Shown here: piece by piece, positions 1-5,136 of the stretch
How positions within the stretch are numbered: the stretch's first letter is position 1
Layout of the letters: each line of letters starts with the position of its first letter
From: an uncultured Lachnospiraceae bacterium
GTDB lineage: Bacteria > Bacillota_A > Clostridia > Lachnospirales > Lachnospiraceae
Direction: 5' to 3'
Length of the DNA stretch: 6,828 nucleotides
NCBI GenBank assembly: GCA_910577835.1
Contig: CAJTOU010000092.1
Location: forward strand, 1 to 6,828
The notes under the pieces: model-generated
The model's database searches: none
The model's input: the letters and a program-made list of their open reading frames with translations, nothing else
What the model was told of the DNA's origin: nothing
Position numbers and translations under genes: made by a program

Positions 1-2
1 TA

Positions 3-113
3 AGAGACAGCACAAAAAGATGGGCGTTTGCCTTTTCCAAAGAAGACCACAAAAAATACATCAGGCGGTGGAACGGCCAGAAAAATAATTCAAACAGTCA
101 GGCGATGAAGTAA
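3..113 (+). CDS. 3' end of an unidentified gene
   Basis: An open frame runs from the window edge to TAA at 111-113 and gives 36 residues, rich in Trp, Lys and Arg (RDSTKRWAFAFSKEDHKKY is the first part). The biased, tryptophan-containing composition looks like real coding sequence. Its stop codon directly abuts the ATG of the cysteine desulfurase (TAAATG), so the two were probably translationally coupled. I do not recognise the family. Given the lysis-type genes downstream it could be the end of a tail or accessory gene, but a sulfur-handling partner of the desulfurase is equally possible. Confidence 0.45.
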   Translation, partial: RDSTKRWAFAFSKEDHKKYIRRWNGQKNNSNSQAMK

Positions 114-1244
114 ATGGATAGAAAAAATATATATCTGGATTATGCGGCTACATGCCCCTTCTCAGAAACAGTGAAGGAATCTATCATTTCCATGCTTGAT
201 ATATATGGGAACCCTTCCTCGCTACATAAACTTGGCACACAGGCAAAACAGGTACTGTCAGAAGCACGAAAGTCTGTTGCAGAATTTATTAACGCTGATG
301 TGGAGGACATCTATTTTACGCTGGGCGGGGCTGCAAGCAATACTTTCGGAATCCGCGGGTATTACCAAAAACATGACTGCTGTATCTTGTACTCCCCTGC
401 TGCACATAAATCTGTGCTGGAATGTGTAAAAAGATACCGATATGCGTTCCCATTAAAGGTAGACTGCTACGGATTGATAGACTGGGATGATTTGAAGGAA
501 TGGCTGGATACAAGGGATATTAAGCCATTTGTTGTGATTGAGTATTCAAACTCAGAAATCGGTACAATACAAGACGTTAAGAAACTGATTGATTTAGTAC
601 ACTTCTATAATGGGATTGTATATCTTGATTGTACAGGAAGTGTCCCCACAGTTCCATTAGATGTGAAAAAGCTGGATATAGATATGTGCGGGTTTTCTGG
701 ACATAAATTAGGAGGGCTAAAAGGATGCGGCGTTTTATATAAGAAGCAAAAGATTGAGCTGGAACCTCTTATTTATGGAAGCTAGGAAAAATCATATGTC
801 GGGGGAACGGAAAATCTTCTGGGAATCGCCTCATTAAGCATGGCGGTAAAAGAACATGACTACACTTCTATTACATCTGACAGCAGGGATTATGTTTATA
901 ATTATATCGCCCAAAACATTCCTGACAGCTATTTAGTGGGCACCCCGATTGAATCAGGAAACAGACTGCCCCATAACCTGTATATGTGTTTCAGGGGTAT
1001 TGAAGCAGAATCGTTAATGATTCTGCTGGACATGAATGGGATTCAGGTATCTACTGGCTCTGCTTGTAACAACGGAGATTTATCTGCTTCTCCTACCCTT
1101 ACAGCGATTGGAATGAAGCAAGAAGATATACATAGCTGTATCCGAATGACTTTCAGCGGGAGAGAAACAAAAGAGGGATTAGATTATGTATGCAGGAAAT
1201 TAAGCGAGTGTGTAGAAAGTCTTAGGAGTTTAAACACACCTTAA
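114..1244 (+). pseudogene. cysteine desulfurase (NifS/IscS class V aminotransferase fold) with in-frame amber stop
   Basis: Cysteine desulfurases are PLP enzymes that move sulfur from L-cysteine to an active-site cysteine and on to Fe-S clusters, thiolated tRNA or phosphorothioated DNA. Read through TAG 783-785 the frame gives 376 codons, close to the family's usual length. Family motifs appear in order: YLDYAATCP near residue 7, GNPSSLH near 32, a conserved His at 98, NSEIGT near 146, Asp172, SGHK with the PLP lysine at 198, GGTEN after the stop, and STGSAC with the candidate catalytic Cys at about 318. The TAG is codon 224, where relatives have Gln in a GGGQE-type motif, so a CAG to TAG change is likely. 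The position normally holding the PLP-contacting Gln (DAVQ) reads Gly175. The ATG follows the previous TAA with no clear ribosome site. The second half has no credible start of its own, so without readthrough the product would lack the catalytic Cys. Confidence 0.85.
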
Positions 1245-1275
1245 ACTACTATCTCAAAGGAGAAATTTATACTAT

Positions 1276-1587
1276 ATGAAGGAAATTTTAACTTTACTGC
1301 CAGTACTTTTTGTGGCAGCTGCTATGAATATCGGCGCCGGAATTTATTACAATGTTGGCACAAAAAATCTGAATTTCAACTGGAATACTTTTATTTCAGG
1401 CATTATAAAAGCAGCGATTGTTGTAGGAATTTTTATAGGGACGGCTTATTGCTTTGAGGCAACGGATTTGTCTTCGCTTGGCGCTACGCCTGAACTTATT
1501 ATGACAAGCGCAATTACTTTGTATGTGGGGAAAGCTGTTGTTTCTCTGGGAAAAATTCTTGGAATTGAAATCCCAAAGGCAAAATAA
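1276..1587 (+). CDS. holin-like small membrane protein
   Basis: This intact 103-residue protein has three hydrophobic segments, roughly residues 5-25, 39-61 and 74-95, a short Asn/Lys-containing loop between the first two, and a basic tail ending PKAK. Size, three membrane segments and position after late genes fit phage holins, which form inner-membrane lesions and time lysis; no signature proves it. A ribosome site (AAAGGAG at 1256-1262) lies about 13 nt before the ATG, longer than usual. The gene ends TAATAA and the next starts 17 nt later, so they probably share a transcript. Another phage membrane protein of unknown role is the main alternative. Confidence 0.6.
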   Translation: MKEILTLLPVLFVAAAMNIGAGIYYNVGTKNLNFNWNTFISGIIKAAIVVGIFIGTAYCFEATDLSSLGATPELIMTSAITLYVGKAVVSLGKILGIEIPKAK

Positions 1588-1604
1588 TAATTGGGGAGAT
1601 GTAA

Positions 1605-2276
1605 ATGAACGAAATACTTGAATTAACAAAAGTTGACTTCTCTTTCGTTTTTATTACTGTGATTAGCAGTCTGGTTGGAATAAAAGCCGTTATTACCCTT
1701 TTAGAATGGGTGATTGATAAAATGGGACTGGAAACTAAGTGGATGCGAAAGAAACGGGAAGAACATGAACTGCTTGTTCAGACTTCCCAGAATCTTTCAG
1801 AATTACAGGAAAAACATAAACATGACGTCGAAGAATCAGATACCCATGACGAAGACATCAAAGAGAAACTGTCTGATTTTATGGCTGAGATAAGGACATC
1901 TGTATCAGATACACAAGCTGAAATAAAACAGTTTGCAGAAAACAGAATCCATGACAGGGAATAGTCGCTCCAAATCCAAAAAGAATTAACAGATTCTATT
2001 AAAAGTATTGTGGAATACAACACTGGGAAAGAAAAACAGATAGAGAACCTGATGGCTGCGCAGAGGGAAGTCCTTGCGGACAAAATCAATGAAAAATATA
2101 AATACTATATCTCTGTCAAAGGGATTCCAGAAGATGAGGTTGATGAGTTTACAAACCTCCACACAGCTTACAAAGGTGTAGGCGGAAACCACAGCGGGGA
2201 CGCAAAATATGAGTACTGCATAAACCATCTGTCAGTAATCCCTGTAAAAACAAAACTGGTTATAAAAGACGAATAA
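1605..2276 (+). pseudogene. membrane-anchored coiled-coil phage protein, split by in-frame amber stop
   Basis: GGGGAGA ends about 5 nt before the ATG. The N-terminus has one hydrophobic segment (about residues 11-33), then a charged, heptad-like region rich in Glu, Lys, Gln and Ser (about 45-165) that looks like a coiled coil. A compact C-terminal part begins around KYKYYISVKGIPEDEVDEF. TAG at 1962-1964 is codon 120 of 223. The same frame continues with no further stop to TAA at 2276, and the downstream part (SLQIQKELTDSIKS) keeps the coiled-coil character, so this was one gene. It sits between the holin-like gene and another small gene, suggesting a lysis-cassette or late accessory role. I do not recognise a named family. 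The second half has an internal ATG at 2010 but no convincing ribosome site. Confidence 0.7.
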
Positions 2277-2298
2277 GCATTATAAGAAAGGATAAGAA

Positions 2299-2450
2299 AT
2301 GGATAAAGTTTTAGAATTATTCATAGACAGACCTGAAATGGTGCTGCTGGTTTCACAGAGAAACAGGCATTCGTATTGCTGGTGAATGATACTGTTTCAC
2401 TTACGAAGAATATGGAACAGCTTTCTTCCTGTACCAAAAGCATGAAATAA
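2299..2450 (+). pseudogene. small phage protein, frameshifted
   Basis: AAAGGA at 2288-2293 precedes ATG 2299. The first frame reads MDKVLELFIDRPEMVLLVSQ and then runs into TGA at 2383-2385. From about 2358 the next frame over is open and protein-like (EKQAFVLLVNDTVSLTKNM) up to TAA at 2448-2450. The two parts join if one base is missing near 2355-2358. The repaired product of about 50 residues has a short hydrophobic part and an amphipathic tail. Small proteins with such tails occur beside holins, but the function is unknown. A longer deletion removing part of a membrane segment would also fit. Confidence 0.55.
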
Positions 2451-2462
2451 AATATATGCACT

Positions 2463-2490
2463 AAAGGAGCGTCCCTAAGAAAATTTTAAA
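2463..2490 (+). other. orphan ribosome site with no gene after it
   Basis: AAAGGAG at 2463-2469 lies 13 bases after the preceding stop, where the next lysis gene would begin. No ATG, GTG or TTG follows at a workable distance, and all frames close quickly. This may be the scar of a lost gene such as the endolysin. The short run could also be chance. Confidence 0.3.
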
Positions 2491-2497
2491 TTCCCTG

Positions 2498-2526
2498 TTG
2501 CAATTCAGGGCGCATTGTTTTATAAT
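2498..2526 (+). promoter_or_regulatory. promoter of the antisense (antitoxin) RNA
   Basis: TTGCAA at 2498-2503 (4 of 6 to consensus) and a perfect TATAAT at 2521-2526 are separated by 17 nt, predicting a start near 2533. No open frame with a ribosome site follows on this strand before the terminator hairpin at 2619-2648, so it most likely drives a short non-coding RNA. A small CCCTG/CAGGG inverted repeat (2493-2497 and 2506-2510) overlaps the -35. On the minus strand it might act as a weak end for the toxin mRNA. Confidence 0.65.
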
Positions 2527-2532
2527 AAGGGC

Positions 2533-2651
2533 ATAATAAAGCAAGCAGATACCCGTTAGACGGTTTGAGCCATAATTTTGGTCGATTAATGGCTAATAAA
2601 TATTTTTATTTACGCATTAATAACCGCTGTCTACTCATGGCGGTTATTTTT
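2533..2651 (+). ncRNA. candidate type I antitoxin RNA, about 118 nt
   Basis: The RNA is defined by the promoter at 2498-2526 and the hairpin with U-rich tail ending at 2651. It runs convergently to the small hydrophobic peptide gene on the minus strand and is fully complementary to that gene's last few codons, stop and 3' region. This overlap at the 3' end is the layout of known type I antitoxins such as RatA of Bacillus and the RCd antitoxins of Clostridioides difficile. A second hairpin followed by TTTTTT (2760-2792) could give a longer form of about 260 nt, antisense to the whole peptide frame and its ribosome site. Confidence 0.6.
2619..2651 (+). terminator. terminator hairpin at the convergent 3' ends
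   Basis: AATAACCGC (2619-2627) pairs perfectly with GCGGTTATT (2640-2648) around a 12-nt loop and is followed by TTT, so on the plus strand the stem runs into a U-rich tail. On the minus strand the toxin stop codon lies in the loop and the tail is only UUAUUAAUG, so termination there would be weaker. Confidence 0.65.
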
Positions 2652-2750
2652 GTGCATAAGTTTATCTATAAAACGCGCTATGTAGATTGTAAACAAGCCG
2701 CTTACAATTCTGCCAATGACGCCGATGATAAATTCTACAACTTCAATCAC
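2631..2750 (-). CDS. small hydrophobic peptide, candidate type I toxin
   Basis: This 39-residue peptide starts at GTG with a near-perfect ribosome site (AAGGAGGG, 6 nt away). It begins MIEVVEFIIGVIGRIVSG, continues through one membrane-spanning stretch (about residues 4-25), and ends in a charged tail (RFIDKLMHKNNRHE). A single membrane helix with a basic C-terminus is the form of type I toxins such as Fst, TxpA, BsrG and the clostridial CD toxins, which damage the inner membrane when translated. Support comes from context: a consensus promoter, a ~130-nt structured leader, a hairpin covering part of the ribosome site, and an opposing promoter for an antisense RNA. It sits between the late cassette and the antirepressor, a usual place for prophage addiction or exclusion modules. 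I cannot match it to a named family. A small holin-like lysis peptide is the alternative. The frame is intact although most neighbours are broken. Confidence 0.7.
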   Translation of the reverse strand: MIEVVEFIIGVIGRIVSGLFTIYIARFIDKLMHKNNRHE

Positions 2751-2756
2751 GTCTTA

Positions 2757-2792
2757 CCCTCCTTTCACAAGTATTTCCTGAAAGGATTTTTT
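2757..2792. promoter_or_regulatory. dual-use hairpin: toxin ribosome-site lock (-) and terminator (+)
   Basis: TCCTTTCA (2760-2767) and TGAAAGGA (2779-2786) form a perfect 8-bp stem with an 11-nt loop. In the minus-strand mRNA the arm UGAAAGGA holds the 5' half of the toxin Shine-Dalgarno (AAGGAGGG), so folding would hide it. Read on the plus strand the same stem is directly followed by TTTTTT (2787-2792), a good intrinsic terminator for a longer antisense RNA. Confidence 0.6.
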
Positions 2793-2802
2793 ATAAGATA
2801 AA

Positions 2803-2820
2803 CAGAACATTGCTGTCCTG
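2803..2820 (-). promoter_or_regulatory. GNRA-capped hairpin in the toxin leader
   Basis: In minus-strand RNA, CAGGACA and UGUUCUG pair (seven pairs including one G-U) around a GCAA tetraloop. It lies 53 nt upstream of the GTG start, beside the ribosome-site hairpin. GNRA loops stabilise RNA folds and can dock elsewhere. On the plus strand the loop is TTGC and has no such feature, suggesting the minus-strand RNA is the functional one. Confidence 0.45.
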
Positions 2821-2889
2821 ACGTGACTCAAACCGCCTAGCCATCTCTATCTAGCCGAAATAAAAATGCTGGGTACTGCCTGCGCTATT

Positions 2890-2918
2890 ATTATAAGAAA
2901 TATGGAACATATTGTCAA
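2890..2918 (-). promoter_or_regulatory. consensus promoter of the toxin mRNA
   Basis: On the minus strand TTGACA (2918-2913) and TATAAT (2895-2890) are both perfect and separated by exactly 17 nt. Transcription would start near 2883, leaving about 130 nt of leader before the GTG at 2750. Such a strong promoter before a 39-codon frame implies tight control after transcription. The -35 overlaps the outer end of a 20-bp inverted repeat. Confidence 0.8.
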
Positions 2919-2970
2919 ATAAAATATCCCCATTTGTGAAACCTATTCAGCAAATGGGGATATTTTATTT
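2917..2970. terminator. 20-bp perfect inverted repeat, probable bidirectional terminator
   Basis: AAATAAAATATCCCCATTTG (2917-2936) is the exact reverse complement of 2951-2970, with a 14-nt loop. The stem ends in A/T-rich arms, so either strand gives a G/C core followed by a U-rich run. It separates the toxin module from the C4/antirepressor unit. The left arm shares two bases with the toxin -35 box, so cruciform formation or a bound protein could also affect that promoter. Confidence 0.65.
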
Positions 2971-2977
2971 TCCAGAG

Positions 2978-3017
2978 AATACCTGTATGAGCAGCAATAA
3001 GCTGATACAGGTATTTT
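2978..3017 (+). terminator. hairpin with U-tail before the C4-like RNA
   Basis: AATACCTGTAT (2978-2988) pairs with ATACAGGTATT (3005-3015), an 11-bp stem, followed by TTT. It looks like an intrinsic terminator on the plus strand, but only 8 bases separate it from the C4-like RNA and I see no promoter between them. It may therefore be the first domain of that transcript instead. Confidence 0.5.
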
Positions 3018-3025
3018 TATGCCTG

Positions 3026-3123
3026 ATGCCGGAGGTTATTGAACCGGCATAATTAATAGAACGGATACATCAGGGTAGCTCCCTGATAAATGGTGGTCTA
3101 TCTCCTTCCACCATTCCGTTCTA
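3026..3123 (+). ncRNA. C4-like antisense RNA upstream of the antirepressor
   Basis: Four stems can be read directly: ATGCCGG/CCGGCAT (3026-3032, 3044-3050), and an outer TAGAACGGA/TCCGTTCTA (3057-3065, 3115-3123) enclosing ATCAGGG/CCCTGAT (3069-3075, 3081-3087) and ATGGTGG/CCACCAT (3090-3096, 3108-3114). The last hairpin presents TCTATCTCCTT (3097-3107), complementary to AAGGAGAT at the antirepressor ribosome site and to AGGAGATA at 3139. In phages P1 and P7 the C4 RNA lies just upstream of ant, is cut from the same transcript, and blocks ant translation by loop pairing; related RNAs are known in many prophages. Position, fold and anti-Shine-Dalgarno loop all agree here. No clear promoter was found upstream, so the transcription start is unknown. 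Confidence 0.75.
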
Positions 3124-3138
3124 ATTTTGAAAAAATTT

Positions 3139-3193
3139 AGGAGATAAATAGAGAAATAAATACTGAGATTAAAAATATTTTTATAAAGGAGAT
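3139..3193 (+). promoter_or_regulatory. two predicted C4 target sites in the antirepressor leader
   Basis: AGGAGATA at 3139-3146 and AAGGAGAT at 3186-3193 are each complementary over 8 bases to the loop at 3097-3107. The second is the ribosome site of the antirepressor, 7 nt before its ATG. The first has no start codon at a working distance, so it may be a second RNA contact or the relic of a leader reading frame, as icd precedes ant in P1. Confidence 0.6.
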
Positions 3194-3200
3194 TTTTATT

Positions 3201-3977
3201 ATGAACAGAATTAATGAGTTTTTTAATGAAAAGTTTGGAATGGTAAGGACTGTGGAGATTGATGGGAATATCTATTTTGTAGGATTAGATATTGCAAAGG
3301 CATTAGGATATTCCAATGAAAGAAAAGCAATCAATTCCCATTGCAAACACCCTGTCAAAGCTATCATTAATGTGGTGTCCCAAAATGGTACGTCACATAA
3401 AGCAAGAAAGTCACAAGAAATGTTAGTCATTTCCAAGTCTGATATTTACAGGTTAATTGTGCGTTCAAAATTACATTCTGTAGATGAATTTGAATCATGG
3501 GTGTTTGATGAGATTCTTCCAACCATTGAAAGAACAGGTGCTTATATTGAAGATGGACGCGAAGAAGAAATGATTGAACACTACTTCTCTTCTATCAGTG
3601 ATAAAGTCAAACTGTTGATGGTGAAAGATTTGCAGGAAACCGTTAGGAAAGAACGGGAAAAGAATAAAGAATTACAGCAGTTTTACGATGACCTGATGAA
3701 TACGGAAGGGCTGTACCACATGAATATGGTGGCAAAGCAGTTAAAAATAGGAAGGAATACCATGCTGTCCTATCTTCGTGGAAAAAATATTCTGTTTTAT
3801 CAGGATAATTCAAATGTACCATACCAGCGGTTTATGAATCAGAAGTTATTTGCGGTTGTTGAAACACCCTGTTCAGATGGGAAATACAGACCTGTTACAT
3901 ATGCAACGAAAAAAGGGCTGGAATATATAAGGAAACTACTCAGAAAAGACGGGTACTATGACACAGTAACAGAATAA
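3201..3977 (+). CDS. ant: phage antirepressor, Bro-N plus KilAC (ANT) domains
   Basis: Phage antirepressors inactivate the lytic repressor and can switch a prophage to lytic growth. This intact 258-residue protein starts at ATG after AAGGAGAT. Residues about 5-115 match the Bro-N pattern: VEIDGNIYFVGLDIAKALGY, a central loop, then SKSDIYRLIVRSKL and EFESWVFDEILPTIERTGAY. Residues about 135-163 are charged and helical. Residues about 168-253 match the KilAC/ANT C-terminal domain, with a helix-turn-helix-like stretch (VAKQLKIGRNTMLSYLRGK) and YQRFMNQKLFAVVET. An upstream C4-like RNA with a loop complementary to its ribosome site points to translational repression. It is one of few unbroken genes in the region. 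The symbol follows the P1/P22 naming by role. Confidence 0.9.
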   Translation: MNRINEFFNEKFGMVRTVEIDGNIYFVGLDIAKALGYSNERKAINSHCKHPVKAIINVVSQNGTSHKARKSQEMLVISKSDIYRLIVRSKLHSVDEFESWVFDEILPTIERTGAYIEDGREEEMIEHYFSSISDKVKLLMVKDLQETVRKEREKNKELQQFYDDLMNTEGLYHMNMVAKQLKIGRNTMLSYLRGKNILFYQDNSNVPYQRFMNQKLFAVVETPCSDGKYRPVTYATKKGLEYIRKLLRKDGYYDTVTE

Positions 3978-4010
3978 GGAAACGACCGCCCTGCTATTTG
4001 TTATTTATAG

Positions 4011-4562
4011 ATGTCGAAATATTTATATAAGGAAGTGATAGCCATAAGCAAAAACGTAGGAAAAATTTTTGAACAGAACTGGAAAAATTCTGTCCCTGAA
4101 AATATTTTCTATTACCGACCTCCTGATGCAGCACAATCGTTTGGGGCTAACCAGAATTTAAGGTTCAGCGCAAAATCCCCCTGTGACTGTTTTATGTTTA
4201 ACGGGGATTTTTTATATACTTTGGAATTAAAATCTGTGGCTGGGAAATCAATCTCTTTTGAACGTGGAAAATCTGAAAAAGGCGTAATACATAAACACCA
4301 GATAGAAAACCTGAAAAAGCTCTCTTCTTATAAAAATGTGATAAGCGGGTTTATTTTAGATTTCCGTTCCAGTGGCAGAACATATTTCTGCCCTATAAAA
4401 GATTTTCTTCACATGATAGAAAACATAAATAAGAAATCTTTTAATGAAACTGATTTAACCAAATGGTGCAGGGTAATAGAAATTAAAAAGAAAAAATTAA
4501 AGGTGCATTACAGGTACGATATAAAAAATTTTATTGAAAGTATAGGATGTAATCATGTATGA
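4011..4562 (+). CDS. RecU-like Holliday junction resolvase / PD-(D/E)XK endonuclease
   Basis: RecU-type enzymes cut four-way DNA junctions in recombination and phage replication. The 183-residue frame shows the fold's core: NVGKIFEQNWKNSVP with Glu21, YYRPPD, PCDCFMFNG with Asp59, LELKS with Glu72 and Lys74, a HQIENL motif with Gln97, and FILDFRSSGRTYF. Asp59, Glu72 and Lys74 are the likely metal-binding and catalytic residues. Length suits phage RecU relatives. The start is doubtful: ATG 4011 has no ribosome site, while AAGGAA at 4029-4034 lies about 9 nt before ATA at 4044, which encodes Ile12 just before the conserved SKNVGKIFE. An ancestral ATG may have mutated to ATA. GTG 4035 is too close to that ribosome site. 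The gene ends 8 nt inside the next frame. Confidence 0.75.
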   Translation: MSKYLYKEVIAISKNVGKIFEQNWKNSVPENIFYYRPPDAAQSFGANQNLRFSAKSPCDCFMFNGDFLYTLELKSVAGKSISFERGKSEKGVIHKHQIENLKKLSSYKNVISGFILDFRSSGRTYFCPIKDFLHMIENINKKSFNETDLTKWCRVIEIKKKKLKVHYRYDIKNFIESIGCNHV

Positions 4563-4744
4563 CTATGAGATAGACAATATCATGCAGTCAAAGAATTACC
4601 GGATTGATTCGGAAACATATTTTAACATGTGCAGCACAAGCCCGCAAATTAAAGAATGTGAAGTACAGCCCATATGGTGATTATTTTGAGGCATGGAGCA
4701 ATGATAAGTATTGGAAATTCAGTGTATATAGAAAGGAAAATTAA
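4555..4744 (+). pseudogene. small phage protein of unknown function, frameshifted
   Basis: ATG 4555 overlaps the end of the RecU-like gene, a typical phage coupling. The first frame gives MYDYEIDNIMQSKNYRIDSE and on to SPQIK, then meets TGA near 4678. The frame reached after one surplus A in the AAA run near 4652 gives NVKYSPYGDYFEAWSNDKYW and ends at TAA 4742-4744. Removing that single base yields one acidic, Tyr-rich protein of about 62 residues. It contains no recognisable domain. The next gene begins 2 nt later, so this was one operon. Confidence 0.6.
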
Positions 4745-4746
4745 CT

Positions 4747-5123
4747 ATGAAAAAGAAATTAACATTAAACAAGGTATTAGGCATTAACGACACTTTAAAG
4801 AAACTGATTGATAACGATGAGCTGAAAATAAGCCCTTCCTTTAAATTCAAGCTGCTTGGGATTATGAAATCATTAGAACTGCCTGTTGCAAATTTTGAGT
4901 ATATCAACAACGAGAAAATCAGGGAATACGGGAAGAACAGGAAGACGGGCAGATAAGCATCAATCCTGAAGCCGACCCTGAAGCCTTTGAAAAATACTCA
5001 AAAGATATCAATGAGCTGCTTGCTTCCGAAGTGGAGGTTGAAACAATTGAAGCTGTGGAAGTTTTTGATAAGGGTGTGCCTGCGGAAGCGCTGGTGATGC
5101 TTTATGACCTGCTCACAGAATAA
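4747..5123 (+). pseudogene. phage protein of unknown function, frameshifted
   Basis: GAAAGGAAAA at 4731-4740 gives the ribosome site for ATG 4747. The first frame (MKKKLTLNKVLGINDTLKKL to NEKIREYGKN) ends at TAA 4954-4956. From about 4937 the adjacent frame is open and acidic (QEDGQISINPEADPEAFEKY onward) to LYDLLTE and TAA 5121-5123. One base lost in GGGAAGAACAGG joins them into about 125 residues. The protein is soluble and helical, with a basic first half and a very acidic second half. It resembles small unknown proteins of Firmicute siphophages, perhaps structural or assembly factors; I cannot name a family. Confidence 0.6.
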
Positions 5124-5136
5124 AAGGAGGACAGAT

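Larger units (their letters stand above)
2555..2841. repeat. 15-bp inverted repeat spanning the toxin module
   Basis: Arms are GTTAGACGGTTTGAG (2555-2569) and CTCAAACCGCCTAGC (2827-2841). In a minus-strand transcript reaching past 2555 the 5' arm (GCUAGGCGGUUUGAG) and the 3' arm would pair with 13 Watson-Crick pairs, one G-U and one mismatch. Type I toxin mRNAs such as hok and AapA use this kind of 5'-3' pairing to stay silent. The antisense RNA carries the same sequence as the toxin leader arm, so it could compete for the 3' arm. Confidence 0.55.

Noticed and set aside
840..1244. A separate 134-residue gene for the C-terminal half of the desulfurase
   Set aside because: It is in the same frame as the first half, its ATG lies in the middle of a conserved region, and there is no ribosome site. 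Treated as one gene with an amber codon.
1396..2228. Minus-strand frames opposite the holin-like and coiled-coil genes
   Set aside because: No ribosome sites and low-complexity Ser/Phe/Cys composition typical of antisense of a coiled-coil gene. The frames at 316-513, 4719-4910 and 5284-5556 are rejected for the same reason.
2565..2801. Plus-strand frame of 78 residues opposite the toxin
   Set aside because: No ribosome site, composition unlike a protein, and it is the antisense of the better-supported minus-strand peptide and its leader.
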